A stretch of 64,000 nt of DNA, taken from contig CAZAOG010000001.1 in assembly GCA_964486645.1 (NCBI GenBank), positions 1 to 64,000 on the forward strand, in the 5' to 3' direction. Below the pieces are notes generated by a model. It was given only the letters and a program-made list of their open reading frames with translations. It was not told the DNA's origin and made no database searches. The position numbers and the translations under genes were made by a program. Within the stretch, counting starts at the first letter, position 1; each line of letters begins with the position of its first letter. This document shows positions 7,309-16,485 of the stretch, piece after piece. The stretch comes from GCA-002790365 sp964486645. Lineage in GTDB: Bacteria > Bacteroidota > Ignavibacteria > Ignavibacteriales > Ignavibacteriaceae.

Positions 7309-7794
7309 ATGAAATTAATTTTGAAAATATTTCTAATAATTTTTTTTACAACAACAAGTAGCTTCCTCGCGCAAGATTCAAGTAATTCATCAATCCCTAA
7401 AGTTTCCATTATTTTTTCCGATGCATTTTTTATTGAAACCATAGTGACTAAATCAAGTTCTCGCTCTGTACCTGGTACCGATAAAGTCTTACCTGTAGTA
7501 ACATATTTTGTAGAACATATATTCAATTTAAAATTTTCTATAAGAGTTATTGATAAAACTTATAATTCTATTATACCATTGGATATTAAACTAACGTCAC
7601 CTCAGAAAAAGGTAAAAATAATTCATTTGGTTGAAGATATATCAGAATTTAATTTAAATGAATTATATAGTTTTGCATTAGAGATAAACGAAAAAGAAAC
7701 CGGCTGGTTTGTTTTTGAAATAGGTGAATTTCTTAAAGGTAAACAAGACATAAATATTACTTACGATAAAACTAAAATTTTTTTTAGAAGATAA
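7309..7794 (+). CDS. Secreted protein, unknown
   Basis: About 161 aa from ATG 7309 (an upstream GTG at 7291 is in frame). It starts with a signal peptide (LKIFLIIFF, cleavage near SFLAQ|D). The mature part is beta-rich, with pairs such as VSIIFSDAFFIETIV and KLTSPQKKVKIIHLVEDIS, and ends KIFFRR. No family recognised. It may form a unit with the beta-barrel gene 100 bases downstream. Confidence 0.55.
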   Translation: MKLILKIFLIIFFTTTSSFLAQDSSNSSIPKVSIIFSDAFFIETIVTKSSSRSVPGTDKVLPVVTYFVEHIFNLKFSIRVIDKTYNSIIPLDIKLTSPQKKVKIIHLVEDISEFNLNELYSFALEINEKETGWFVFEIGEFLKGKQDINITYDKTKIFFRR

Positions 7795-7908
7795 AATGCA
7801 ACTAAACATATTTTGCATCATGGTAAACAAGCTTACATAAATTAAGTAAACAATGAGAAAAGAAATTCCGTTGGATCAATAAATAAGAAAAATAAATTGG
7901 GGTTTAAT

Positions 7909-8496
7909 ATGAAAAAGATCATTGTTTCCATAACACTATTTACAGTTTCTTTACTTAGCTATACTCAAGCACAAGTATTAAAAAACAGTGCAATAAAACT
8001 CGGCGGCGTAATTGCTTATCAAGTTAACAACGGTGAACCGCGACTTGGAATAAGTTTAGGTATCGGCAAAGATGTAATTATTTGGAATAGAATTTCAATA
8101 GCATCGGAATTATCATATATACAAAAAGGTTATACTACTACTTTATCATTTACAACAAATGGAAATTTTCAGAATTCAAATGCCAACAATAAACTGGAAT
8201 ATTTGAGTTTATTAATATTTGGAAAATTACGAATCGGAGGAATAAGTTCTAAATCTAATTCGTACTTGATTGGCGGATTAAGGGGAGATTATTTTCTTGG
8301 GAGTACTTTTGCAGAATCCAGGTATAAGCAAACAACTCTTGGAATGTTAGGCGGAATTGGTGGTGAAATAGACATATCCGCACCATTTAAAATTTTAATA
8401 GAACTTGTATTAAGTGCGGATTTAAACAGAGCAACTCTAAAGACACTTGAATATAAAAATACAACTATAGAATTAAAAAGCGGGATTAAATTTTAG
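7909..8496 (+). CDS. Outer-membrane beta-barrel protein (PorT-like)
   Basis: 195 aa from ATG 7909, which follows GGGG with suitable spacing. A signal peptide ends near TQAQ. The rest alternates short beta strands: KLGGVIAYQV, LGISLGIGKDV, RISIASELSYIQKG, EYLSLLIFGKL, NSYLIGGLRGDYFLG, GMLGGIGGEIDIS, with a C-terminal aromatic residue (GIKF). This is the pattern of the small 8-stranded PorT-type barrels of Bacteroidota. It sits in the outer membrane; its cargo or partner is unknown. Confidence 0.65.
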   Translation: MKKIIVSITLFTVSLLSYTQAQVLKNSAIKLGGVIAYQVNNGEPRLGISLGIGKDVIIWNRISIASELSYIQKGYTTTLSFTTNGNFQNSNANNKLEYLSLLIFGKLRIGGISSKSNSYLIGGLRGDYFLGSTFAESRYKQTTLGMLGGIGGEIDISAPFKILIELVLSADLNRATLKTLEYKNTTIELKSGIKF

Positions 8497-8592
8497 AAAT
8501 TTATACAATCAGCTTTTTAAAAAAATATTTTAAAATATATTTTAATTGTTTTTGTTTGTATTTTGCATAAAATATAATTTCAGGGAAACATT

Positions 8593-9327
8593 ATGGATCT
8601 AAATCTTGCAGTTTTAATAGACGGCGATAATATTCCATCTGCCTATGTGAAAGAGATGATGGAAGAAATAGCCAAATACGGTAATCCTACCATAAAAAGA
8701 ATATACGGGGACTGGACAAATCCGAAACTCTCAAAGTGGAAAAATGTCCTCCTTGAAAATGCCATTACACCTATCCAGCAATACGGATACACAAAAGGTA
8801 AAAACGCAACCGATTCCGCAATGATTATTGATGCGATGGATATTCTGTATTCGGAAAAAGTCGACGGCTTCTGCCTGGTTTCTTCCGACAGTGATTTTAC
8901 CCGTTTGGCTACAAGACTCCGCGAAGCCGGAATGAAAATAATAGGAATAGGCGAAAAGAAAACTCCCGAACCTTTTATCGTTGCCTGCGATAAATTCATT
9001 TACATCGAAATTCTTAAAACCCGTCCCGATGAAAGTGAATCGGAATTGGCCGAGAACAAACCCAAACAAAAAGACAATATAGATAAAATAACTCCAAAGG
9101 TTATTAAACTGATTGCTTCTACAATTACGGACCTGGCAGATGAAGACGGCTGGGCATTTTTAGGAGACGTCGGAAATCTTCTGCAAAAAAAGCAGCCGAA
9201 TTTCGATTCGAGGAACTATGGCTTTCAAAAACTAACTCCTCTTATTAAATCAATCAAAAAATTTGAGATTGAACAACGTGAAAGTTCGAAAGGTCGATTT
9301 AAGTTAATTTATGTTAAAAACAAATAA
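8593..9327 (+). CDS. NYN-domain putative RNase with C-terminal LOTUS/OST-HTH domain
   Basis: 244 aa. Residues 1-140 are a NYN (LabA/DUF88, PIN-like) domain: LAVLIDGDNIP at the N-terminus, KNATDSAMIIDAMDIL near 75-90 and CLVSSDSDFTRLATRLRE near 95-115 supply the acidic metal ligands. Residues 165-244 (TITDLADEDGWAFLGDVGNLLQ to the end) fit a LOTUS/OST-HTH RNA-binding domain. The pairing suggests RNA degradation or processing. No signal peptide; transcribed alone. Confidence 0.85.
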   Translation: MDLNLAVLIDGDNIPSAYVKEMMEEIAKYGNPTIKRIYGDWTNPKLSKWKNVLLENAITPIQQYGYTKGKNATDSAMIIDAMDILYSEKVDGFCLVSSDSDFTRLATRLREAGMKIIGIGEKKTPEPFIVACDKFIYIEILKTRPDESESELAENKPKQKDNIDKITPKVIKLIASTITDLADEDGWAFLGDVGNLLQKKQPNFDSRNYGFQKLTPLIKSIKKFEIEQRESSKGRFKLIYVKNK

Positions 9328-9402
9328 ATGATTCTATAATAGAATTAAACTTTAACAGACAGTCCAAAATTCAAAACCGGTTTAACCGGTAAGGAGATGA
9401 AA

Positions 9403-9939
9403 ATGATAAAATCAATTTGGACTCCGAAAAAAGTAACTTATCTAATAACACTGTTTTTAATTTTCTTTTCTTTGGGTTGCCAGCGGCAGACAAAGGATGC
9501 GTTAACCGAAAAAGAAGCTAAAGTATTATTAGACAGTTATATGGATATTATGAATAATGCAGACCTTAAGTTAGCGGATAAAATTATTTCACCCGAATTT
9601 GTGCTTATTACTCCCCTGTTACCGGAACCTCTTGCAGGTATTGAAAATTATAAGAAATTAGTCACCAATACATCCAAAACTTTTTCTAATTTCAAAGCAG
9701 TCATAGATGAAGTCACAGTAAAAGGTGATAAAATTTGGAGCCGCTTTTCTATGGAAGGAGTAAACACGGGTCCGCTCGGCGGTATTCCGGCCACAGGTAA
9801 AAAATTTCGTGTCACCGGACTTGCCGTAACCCGCGTAGCTGATGGAAAGATAGTAGAAGATGAAACATTCTGGGACGTTTTGAGTTTCTATCGACAGCTT
9901 GGTTTTACACTTACTCCGCCGGCTGTGCGGAATGAATAA
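9403..9939 (+). CDS. SnoaL-like (ester cyclase fold) lipoprotein
   Basis: About 178 aa. AAGGAG lies 6 bases before ATG 9403 but abuts ATG 9397, so the second ATG is the likely start. A lipobox FFSLGC marks it as a lipoprotein. The mature part fits the SnoaL/ester cyclase (NTF2-like) fold: LDSYMDIMNNADLKLADKII, GIENYKKLV, FRVTGLAVTRVADGKIVEDE, WDVLSFYRQLG. Members of the fold isomerise or hydrolyse small molecules or just bind ligands; no specific reaction can be assigned. Confidence 0.7.
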   Translation: MIKSIWTPKKVTYLITLFLIFFSLGCQRQTKDALTEKEAKVLLDSYMDIMNNADLKLADKIISPEFVLITPLLPEPLAGIENYKKLVTNTSKTFSNFKAVIDEVTVKGDKIWSRFSMEGVNTGPLGGIPATGKKFRVTGLAVTRVADGKIVEDETFWDVLSFYRQLGFTLTPPAVRNE

Positions 9940-10077
9940 TAGAAACTTCCGGAAACAAACTATTTCGGTTCGAGTTCTTTTGAAAAGTATTGCTTTACGG
10001 TATATGCTATAGATTATGATACACTTCGTTGCGGTGTGACCAAATAATTAATTCAGCTAAAGGAACAAGAGGGAAAA

Positions 10078-10473
10078 ATGAAACGAAAATACCGGTTAAT
10101 TATTGCTTCGGTTTTAATGATAATTGCAGGTTTAATAAAAGCCTTTGACGGGCTTGCACTGCTTATTAAAGGAAATCAGTTTGATCCGGATTTTGCAATA
10201 ATTGCCTCCGAAAAACAAATAATTATTGCCGCTTTCGGATTATTGACAGTCAGCCTTCTGCTTTATGCCTCTGCAATATACTTGATGAGAACCCTAACAA
10301 AACGAAGCTACTTATTCAGCTGGATAGTTTTGCTTTTATTTATTTTAGACGGAGTAACGAACGGGTACCTATTATTCGGTCAACTTTTATATTCCGGACA
10401 ACTACTGAATATTATTCTCTTTCTGCTTTCCGGATTATTTTTATTTTTAGGAAAATCCACACTGAAAGATTGA
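10078..10473 (+). CDS. Four-helix membrane protein, unknown
   Basis: 131 aa preceded by GAGGGAAAA. Four hydrophobic segments are visible (about residues 7-30, 45-70, 80-102, 108-128), joined by short loops; the protein ends GKSTLKD. This is the plan of many small DoxX-like or DUF membrane proteins, but I cannot place it in one. It lies between a SnoaL-like lipoprotein gene and a PPOX-like gene. Confidence 0.6.
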   Translation: MKRKYRLIIASVLMIIAGLIKAFDGLALLIKGNQFDPDFAIIASEKQIIIAAFGLLTVSLLLYASAIYLMRTLTKRSYLFSWIVLLLFILDGVTNGYLLFGQLLYSGQLLNIILFLLSGLFLFLGKSTLKD

Positions 10474-10672
10474 ATGTTTTTAAAACAATTGTTTGTACGA
10501 AAACATAGACCTGACACCCTGAACAAGCTGCAAGAGTCTTGATTTTGCCGCAGTAGTTTTTAGTCCCGGAATAAACCTGCTTTTACGGCAGACCGCGGCG
10601 AAAGAACTGTTCTTCGATAGATTATAAGCAGTGACGCTTTTAAACATCTGAATAATTAGGAGATGGTAAAAA

Positions 10673-11218
10673 ATGAAAATTATCAAACAAAACTTTATAC
10701 TCATATTTCTCGCCGCTGTTTTATTTCTGTCCTTTATAAATCCGTATTCTTTAAAAGCACAGCAAACAAAAACCAACGGACGCAATTCTATTATTATGGC
10801 CGCGAAGGAAATAATAAAATCGGCCGGATATTGTGCTTTAATTACTCTCGACGGAAAAGGACTTCCCAATGCAAGAACAATGGACCCCTTCCCACCCGAA
10901 GGAAATTTTGTGATTTGGTTCGGTACAAACAAAAAAAGCAGAAAAGTAAAAGAGATAAAAGGAAATCCTAATGTTACTTTATATTATGCAGAACCCGGCG
11001 GGGACGGTTATGTTGTAATTAAGGGAACTGCAGAAATTATAGACGATAAAAATGAAAAAGAAAAGAGATGGAAAAAAGAATGGGAAGCATTTTATCCGGA
11101 TAGAAATAAATTATATGTTTTAATAAAAGTAACTCCGACAGATATGGATGTTTTAAGTTACAAGCACGGTATTATCGGCGACAAATTAACGTGGAGAATT
11201 CCTCACTTAAAATTTTAA
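10673..11218 (+). CDS. Secreted pyridoxamine-phosphate-oxidase-like FMN-binding protein
   Basis: 181 aa after TAGGAGATGG. Residues 1-30 are a signal peptide ending near LKAQ, so the mature protein should be outside the cytoplasm. Residues 35-150 match the PPOX split-barrel of general stress protein 26: CALITLDGKGLPNARTMD, FVIWFGTNKKSRKVKEI, NPNVTLYYAEPGGDGYVVI and GTAEIIDD. The fold binds FMN or F420 and reduces or senses small molecules. Export of this normally cytoplasmic fold is unusual. Confidence 0.75.
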   Translation: MKIIKQNFILIFLAAVLFLSFINPYSLKAQQTKTNGRNSIIMAAKEIIKSAGYCALITLDGKGLPNARTMDPFPPEGNFVIWFGTNKKSRKVKEIKGNPNVTLYYAEPGGDGYVVIKGTAEIIDDKNEKEKRWKKEWEAFYPDRNKLYVLIKVTPTDMDVLSYKHGIIGDKLTWRIPHLKF

Positions 11219-11323
11219 GTGAACGAAATAATTCCAAATGTTTTCATTTTAAAATGTTAGTGATTTATTAAATATTATTTACTAACTTCTTTTATCCACA
11301 AAATAATTATAAGGAGATTTACT

Positions 11324-11506
11324 ATGTCTGCACTAAGAATGCAATTTTTCACTCTTGCTCTTCTCGTTTTCATCGGTATTTGGCTGACAGGTTTCAGCGC
11401 TGTTAACTGGTTCTTATATGTACCTGTCGTGCTCCTATTATTTGCAGGAATTACGGGTATCTGCCCCGGACTTTTATTCTGGAAAAAAATGGGACTAAAA
11501 GATTAA
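11324..11506 (+). CDS. DUF2892 (YgaP-like) small membrane protein
   Basis: 60 aa after AAGGAGATTTACT. Two hydrophobic hairpin segments (residues 8-28 and 30-50) and a C-terminal GICPGLLFWKKMGLKD, the Cys-Pro pattern of DUF2892/YgaP-type membrane proteins, which often accompany rhodanese domains. No rhodanese is present nearby. Function unknown. Confidence 0.65.
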   Translation: MSALRMQFFTLALLVFIGIWLTGFSAVNWFLYVPVVLLLFAGITGICPGLLFWKKMGLKD

Positions 11507-11523
11507 ATTACTTAAGCTTTAAC

Positions 11524-11540
11524 GGCAGGGATGTCCTGCC
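11524..11540 (+). terminator. Possible terminator hairpin after the DUF2892 gene
   Basis: GGCAGG, a 5-base loop, then CCTGCC forms a GC-rich 6-bp stem 17 bases after the stop. The following sequence is AT-rich (TTAGAAAATTTATT) but has no pure T run, so this is a weak intrinsic terminator. Confidence 0.4.
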
Positions 11541-11561
11541 TTAGAAAATTTATTCTAAATA

Positions 11562-11637
11562 TTAAGGCTGTCATATTTTAGAGTTTCTTTTTTGGGATGA
11601 ATGCTCCCGGGAAGACAATAAAATATGTCAGCCTTAA
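11562..11637. repeat. 76-bp hairpin element with 19-bp arms
   Basis: Arms 11562-11580 (TTAAGGCTGTCATATTTTA) and 11619-11637 (TAAAATATGTCAGCCTTAA) are complementary except at one base, around a 38-base middle containing GCTCCCGGGA. It may be a small non-autonomous mobile element or a structured transcript end. No second copy was noticed in the window. Confidence 0.5.
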
Positions 11638-11757
11638 ATAAAGTTCGGAAGATAGATTATATCAAACAATAATTGATGAAAATTATTTTGTAATTTTAAT
11701 AAAACCAAAACGCAATATGTGCGTTAATTAAATTTAGATTCAACAATGTTTTTTAAT

Positions 11758-12990
11758 ATGAAATACATTGAAAAGGTATCGTTATCGGTGCCGAAACCTA
11801 AACGGCTTGTAATATTCATTCTGCTTTTTTTATTTCTTTTAAATCAAACTTTTGTAAGCTATCCTCAGTCAATAAACGCTTCCATTACAGGCAGAATTAC
11901 AGACAAAGAGAGTTACAAACCGATTTCAAATGTAAATGTATTTTTAGCTTACACAATGTCAGGCAGTTCAACCGATGAAAAAGGAATTTATTCTATCGAT
12001 AACATTCCTCCGGGAAGATATACGTTGGTTATTTCACACATCGGTTACAAAATTTTTAATACCAAGGTTAAAATAAATGGAGCGGACAAATATGTTTTCA
12101 ATGTTTCGTTAAAACCCAAGGTATATCAGTTAACACCTATAAAAGTTACGGCAGAGAGATGGCTCGATTGGGTAAAGAATTATAAAATTTTTAAGAAAGC
12201 ATTTATTGGCACATCCGATTTTGCAAGGAATACATTTATTTTGGATTCCTTAACACTTGATTTTAACAGGAATGAGGATGACCTGCTTTTTGCTAAAGCC
12301 GAGAAACCTTTGATAATAATTAATAAAGCGTTGGGATATTATATTGAATATAATTTAATCTACTTTGAGTACGGTGGAGATTATGTTAAATATTCGGGAT
12401 TCCCAAAATATAGTTTTTTAAAAACAACCGATCCCGATACTTTGGAACTTTGGAAATTCAACAGGCAAAAAGCGTATAACGGTTCCTTGAGGCATTTTTT
12501 ACGGGCTATATGTGAAAACTATTTTATAACCGATAAAAATTTAAACTCGGCAGATTATCAGATCGATTATTCCGATAAAACTTATAATGGATATAAAGCG
12601 GAATACACGGATGAAAATTTTTTGAAAAAAAACGGATTTGAAGTTTTATATAAATCCTCGCTACTTCCAACCAACGGTATTCTTCCCATAATCTTTTTAG
12701 CTAATACAAATCAATACTTAAAGCCTGCGAAAAATAAGAATGAGATGTATCTAAAATTTGAAAATTATTTGGAAGTAAAATATAACAACCCGAACAAGAA
12801 AAAATTCCCGGAAGATGACAGAACCAAGGTATCGTGGATAAGACTTGAAAAAGATTCGGTACTGATTGATAAATTGGGCAGATATTACGAAACGTTTTCT
12901 ATTAAATCCCACGGCTATTGGGCAACCCAAAGATTGGCGGATACTTTGCCGTATGAGTATGTGTACGGAGACTCGTTATTCGAATATTAA
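11758..12990 (+). CDS. Secreted protein with N-terminal carboxypeptidase-regulatory-like domain
   Basis: About 410 aa from ATG 11758 (ATG 11746 also possible). A signal peptide ends near SYPQS. Residues 42-120 are a carboxypeptidase-like regulatory domain: SITGRITDKES, PISNVNVFLA, STDEKGIYSIDNIPPGRYTLVISHIGY. The remaining 280 residues (WLDWVKNYKIFKKAFIGTS, then AEKPLIIINKALGYYIEYNL) are typical of a large Bacteroidota family of envelope proteins of unknown function. No TonB-dependent barrel is present. Confidence 0.75.
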   Translation: MKYIEKVSLSVPKPKRLVIFILLFLFLLNQTFVSYPQSINASITGRITDKESYKPISNVNVFLAYTMSGSSTDEKGIYSIDNIPPGRYTLVISHIGYKIFNTKVKINGADKYVFNVSLKPKVYQLTPIKVTAERWLDWVKNYKIFKKAFIGTSDFARNTFILDSLTLDFNRNEDDLLFAKAEKPLIIINKALGYYIEYNLIYFEYGGDYVKYSGFPKYSFLKTTDPDTLELWKFNRQKAYNGSLRHFLRAICENYFITDKNLNSADYQIDYSDKTYNGYKAEYTDENFLKKNGFEVLYKSSLLPTNGILPIIFLANTNQYLKPAKNKNEMYLKFENYLEVKYNNPNKKKFPEDDRTKVSWIRLEKDSVLIDKLGRYYETFSIKSHGYWATQRLADTLPYEYVYGDSLFEY

Positions 12991-12997
12991 TAAATAG

Positions 12998-13038
12998 AAA
13001 AAACCTCCGAAACAAAAAAAATACTTCGAAGGTTTTTT
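12998..13038. terminator. Bidirectional terminator
   Basis: Arms AAAAAACCTCCGAA (12998-13011) and TTCGAAGGTTTTTT (13025-13038) are complementary except at one base and carry A and T runs on the outside. It sits between two convergent genes whose stops are 51 bases apart and can terminate both. Confidence 0.75.
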
Positions 13039-13040
13039 GT

Positions 13041-14504
13041 TTAATTATTTTCCGCTACTCTTTTAAGAATCCCTTTAAGCAGATCGTAAAACTTTTCAAC
13101 TGTTTTAATATTTACTCTTTCATCCGGTGAATGCGCCCCTTCTATTGTCGGTCCGAATGAAAGCATATCCATTCCGGGATTTTTACCTTCCAAAATTCCG
13201 CATTCCAAACCGGCGTGAATTGCTTTTATCTCCGGTTCTTTATCAAACAATTCTTTGAAAACTTCCTTTGATGTTTTCAATATTGCAGAGTCAAGATTAG
13301 GTTTCCAGCCGGGGTAACCGTCGTTTGTTTGAACTCCGGCTCCGGCTAAGTTGAAAATAGCCCGGACACTTCTTGCAATATATTGGTTAGCAGTGTTTAC
13401 GGAACTCCTCTGGCTTGTTCCGAATTTTAATAAATTCCCTTCCGTATGTATGGTGGCAACATTAGTTGACGTCTCTACCAAATTCGGTATGTCCTGACTC
13501 ATTGCAATAACTCCGTGAGGCAATGCAAAAATTGTATCGATTATTTTATTTTGGAAGTCTTCCGTAAACACTTTGTTTATACTTTGATCCGTAGGAGATA
13601 AAGAAATTTTAACACCGTTGTCAGAAGTTTTTAATTCGTTGTAAATAACTTTTTGAAATTCGGAAACAATGTTCATCGCTTCGGTTTCTTTTGAAGGGTC
13701 TAAAGAAATTACCGCTTCCGCTTCTCTGGGAATAGCATTTCTTAAATTTCCGCCTTCAAGTGATGCTATGGAAAAGCCTATGGTTGAAAGGGTATTCAAT
13801 GCACGTCCCAATATTTTAATTGCATTTCCCCTTCCTGCGTGTATATCCAAGCCGGAGTGTCCGCCTTTCAATCCCGTTACAATTAATTTGTAAGATTTAT
13901 TACCCGGGGCATTGTCGTTCCAATCGATATCAAAATCGGCGACCGTATCAACGCCGCCCGAGCAGCCTACGTAGAAAGCACCGTCTTCTTCAGAGTCAAG
14001 GTTGAGCAAAGTTTTGCCTGTAATAAATCCCGGTTCCAAACTGCTTGCGCCTGTAAGTCCTGTTTCTTCGTCAATAGTCATTAAAATTTCCAAAGGACCG
14101 TGCACCGCTTCGGAGTCGGTAATCAGAGCAAGTCCGGCTGCAACGCCTATCCCGTTGTCGCTGCCGAGCGTTGTACCGTCTGCTTTAATCCAATCGCCGT
14201 CTCTGACTAATTTAATGGGGTCGTTTTCAAAATCGTGCTCGGTATCATTGTTTTTTTCGCAAACCATATCAATGTGCCCCTGCAGCACAACAGTAGGAGC
14301 ATTTTCATGTCCCGGTGTCGCCGGTACTTGTGCAACAATGTTTCCTGCTTTGTCTTCTTTGAAATTTATATTCAGATTTGTTAAAAGAGTTCTTAAATGT
14401 TCTCTAATCTTTTCTTCTTTTTTGGATGGACGAGGAACCTGAGCTATTTCAGAAAATCTTTCCCATAAAATTTTCGGTTCTAATCCATTCGTTGCTTCCG
14501 ACAT
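13041..14504 (-). CDS. pepD: Aminoacyl-histidine dipeptidase (M20C peptidase)
   Basis: 487 aa, the full length of cytosolic PepD. It hydrolyses Xaa-His and related dipeptides with two zinc ions. Metal-site motifs: GHIDMVCEK near residue 76, LGSDNGIGVA near 117, IDEETGLTGA near 144, LNLDSEEDG near 172 and GAHSPDERV near the C-terminus. The middle part (GLKGGHSGLDIHAGRGNAI) is the dimerisation lid. It is the last gene of a minus-strand group after clpS and typA. Confidence 0.93.
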   Translation of the reverse strand: MSEATNGLEPKILWERFSEIAQVPRPSKKEEKIREHLRTLLTNLNINFKEDKAGNIVAQVPATPGHENAPTVVLQGHIDMVCEKNNDTEHDFENDPIKLVRDGDWIKADGTTLGSDNGIGVAAGLALITDSEAVHGPLEILMTIDEETGLTGASSLEPGFITGKTLLNLDSEEDGAFYVGCSGGVDTVADFDIDWNDNAPGNKSYKLIVTGLKGGHSGLDIHAGRGNAIKILGRALNTLSTIGFSIASLEGGNLRNAIPREAEAVISLDPSKETEAMNIVSEFQKVIYNELKTSDNGVKISLSPTDQSINKVFTEDFQNKIIDTIFALPHGVIAMSQDIPNLVETSTNVATIHTEGNLLKFGTSQRSSVNTANQYIARSVRAIFNLAGAGVQTNDGYPGWKPNLDSAILKTSKEVFKELFDKEPEIKAIHAGLECGILEGKNPGMDMLSFGPTIEGAHSPDERVNIKTVEKFYDLLKGILKRVAENN

Positions 14505-14537
14505 TTTACTCCTCCTATATTCAATATTAATTTATCG

Positions 14538-16370
14538 TCAAACAGTTTGACTTACTTTTTTTCTTTCGGCAAGTTTTGCGTTCTTTTTATCCATTTCGGT
14601 GAGATATCTTTTTCTAATTCTAATATTTTTCGGTGTAACCTCAACATACTCGTCATCGGTAATCCATTCGATAGCTTGTTCAAGCGTAAGAATTTTAGCA
14701 GGCTCCAATCTAATTGCCTCATCTGCACCCGCAGCCCTCATATTAGTAAGCTGTTTGGTTTTGGTAACATTCACCCTCATATCAATGTCCCGTGTATTTT
14801 CGCCGACTACCATTCCTTCATAAACTTCGGTACCGGGATCGATAAAAAAGACTACCCTTTCCTGTAATTTAAACATAGCGTACGACGATGCAATACCGTG
14901 TTCCATTGAAATAATTGCGCCTCTTTGCCTTTGTGTCAATTCACCTTTGAAGGGTTCATACGACTCAAAATTATGGTGCAAAATCCCCGTGCCTTTTGTA
15001 TCGGTCATAAATTCGGCTCTGTAACCGATTAACCCGCGTGCAGGTATTAAAAACTCAATTCGAGTATTTTCGTTAAAGGTTACCATATTTTGCATTTCGG
15101 CTTTGCGTTTACCCAATTTTTCTATTACTATTCCAACGTATTCTTCGGGTACGTCTATTATCAAATGTTCAATCGGTTCGCAGAGAACATCCGCTTTCTT
15201 TTTCATTATTACTTCGGGTCTGCTTAATTGAAGTTCATATCCTTCGCGTCTCATATTTTCAATAAGAATTCCAAGATGCAGTTCTCCTCTTCCGCTTACT
15301 TTGAATGTATCCGGGGAATCGGTCATTTCCACTTTCAGGCTTACATCCGATTTTAATTCCCTCGAAAGTCTTTCGCTTATATTTCTTGTAGTTACGTATT
15401 TGCCTTCAAGTCCGGCAAACGGAGAGTTGTTAACCATAAAATTCATGGTAAGGGTCGGTTCGTCGATAGCCACGAATGGCAGAGGTTGTGGGTTTTGCAA
15501 ATCGGCAATGGTTGCGCCTATATTCACATCTTCCAGTCCTGCAATACCGCCTATATCTCCTGCATTAAGACTTTTGGCTTCAACCCTGTGATAATCTTTA
15601 AATTCATAAAGCTTTGAAATCTTTGCAGTAACGGTTTCGCCCGTTATTTTAATCAAAGTTATTTGATCTCCTGCATTTATAGAGCCGTTATGAATTTTGC
15701 CTATCCCGATTCTTCCCAAATAATCGTTATAATCTATTGCGGATATCAACATTTGTAACGGTTTTGAAATATCGCCCGAAGGTGCGGGAACATAATCTAC
15801 AATAGTTCTAAATAACGGATCAAGGTTATCGCTGTCATCGTTTAAGTCTTTCTTTGCAATTCCCTGCTTTGCTATTGACCAGATGTAAGGGAAATCGAGC
15901 TGTTCGTCGGATGCATTAAGCGAGACGAAAAGGTCGAATACTTCATTTAGTACCTCATCCGGTCTGGCATCTTTTCTGTCGATTTTATTTATCACGACAA
16001 TCGGTTTTAGTCCGAGTTCCAAAGATTTTTTCAGCACAAATTTTGTCTGCGGCAGCGGACCCTCGGCTGCATCGACTAAGAGTAATACACCGTCCACCAT
16101 TCTAAGTGTTCTTTCAACTTCACCTCCGAAGTCGGCGTGTCCCGGTGTATCAACAATGTTGATTTTAATTCCGTCGTAAACAATACTTAAATTTTTTGCA
16201 AGAATTGTTATTCCTCTTTCTTTTTCAAGATCGTTGGAATCCATTATTCTTTTTTCTACTTTTTGGTTCTCTCTAAAAACCCCGGTTTGCTTTAACATAT
16301 AATCTACAAGCGTAGTCTTTCCGTGATCAACGTGTGCGATAATTGCTATATTTCTGATATTCTTGTTCAA
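14538..16370 (-). CDS. typA: Ribosome-binding translational GTPase TypA/BipA
   Basis: 610 aa, full family length. GTPase motifs: AHVDHGKTTL (G1, about residue 13), RGITI (G2), DTPGHADFGGEV (G3), NKIDRKDAR (G4). The C-terminal half has the EF-G-like domains and the TypA-specific C-terminus (ARGLIGYRAEFMTDTKGTGI, FKLQERVVFFIDPG). TypA binds the ribosome and supports 50S assembly and growth under stress. Downstream of clpS and 33 bases upstream of pepD. Confidence 0.96.
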   Translation of the reverse strand: MNKNIRNIAIIAHVDHGKTTLVDYMLKQTGVFRENQKVEKRIMDSNDLEKERGITILAKNLSIVYDGIKINIVDTPGHADFGGEVERTLRMVDGVLLLVDAAEGPLPQTKFVLKKSLELGLKPIVVINKIDRKDARPDEVLNEVFDLFVSLNASDEQLDFPYIWSIAKQGIAKKDLNDDSDNLDPLFRTIVDYVPAPSGDISKPLQMLISAIDYNDYLGRIGIGKIHNGSINAGDQITLIKITGETVTAKISKLYEFKDYHRVEAKSLNAGDIGGIAGLEDVNIGATIADLQNPQPLPFVAIDEPTLTMNFMVNNSPFAGLEGKYVTTRNISERLSRELKSDVSLKVEMTDSPDTFKVSGRGELHLGILIENMRREGYELQLSRPEVIMKKKADVLCEPIEHLIIDVPEEYVGIVIEKLGKRKAEMQNMVTFNENTRIEFLIPARGLIGYRAEFMTDTKGTGILHHNFESYEPFKGELTQRQRGAIISMEHGIASSYAMFKLQERVVFFIDPGTEVYEGMVVGENTRDIDMRVNVTKTKQLTNMRAAGADEAIRLEPAKILTLEQAIEWITDDEYVEVTPKNIRIRKRYLTEMDKKNAKLAERKKVSQTV

Positions 16371-16485
16371 ATTATTCCTTTATTTCTTATTTAAAATGCA
16401 ATCTACAAATATACTTAGAAGTGAATGGATTAACAATGAATGAAGCAGAACACAAATTTATAAAATGTTATTATGCGGTGATAAA

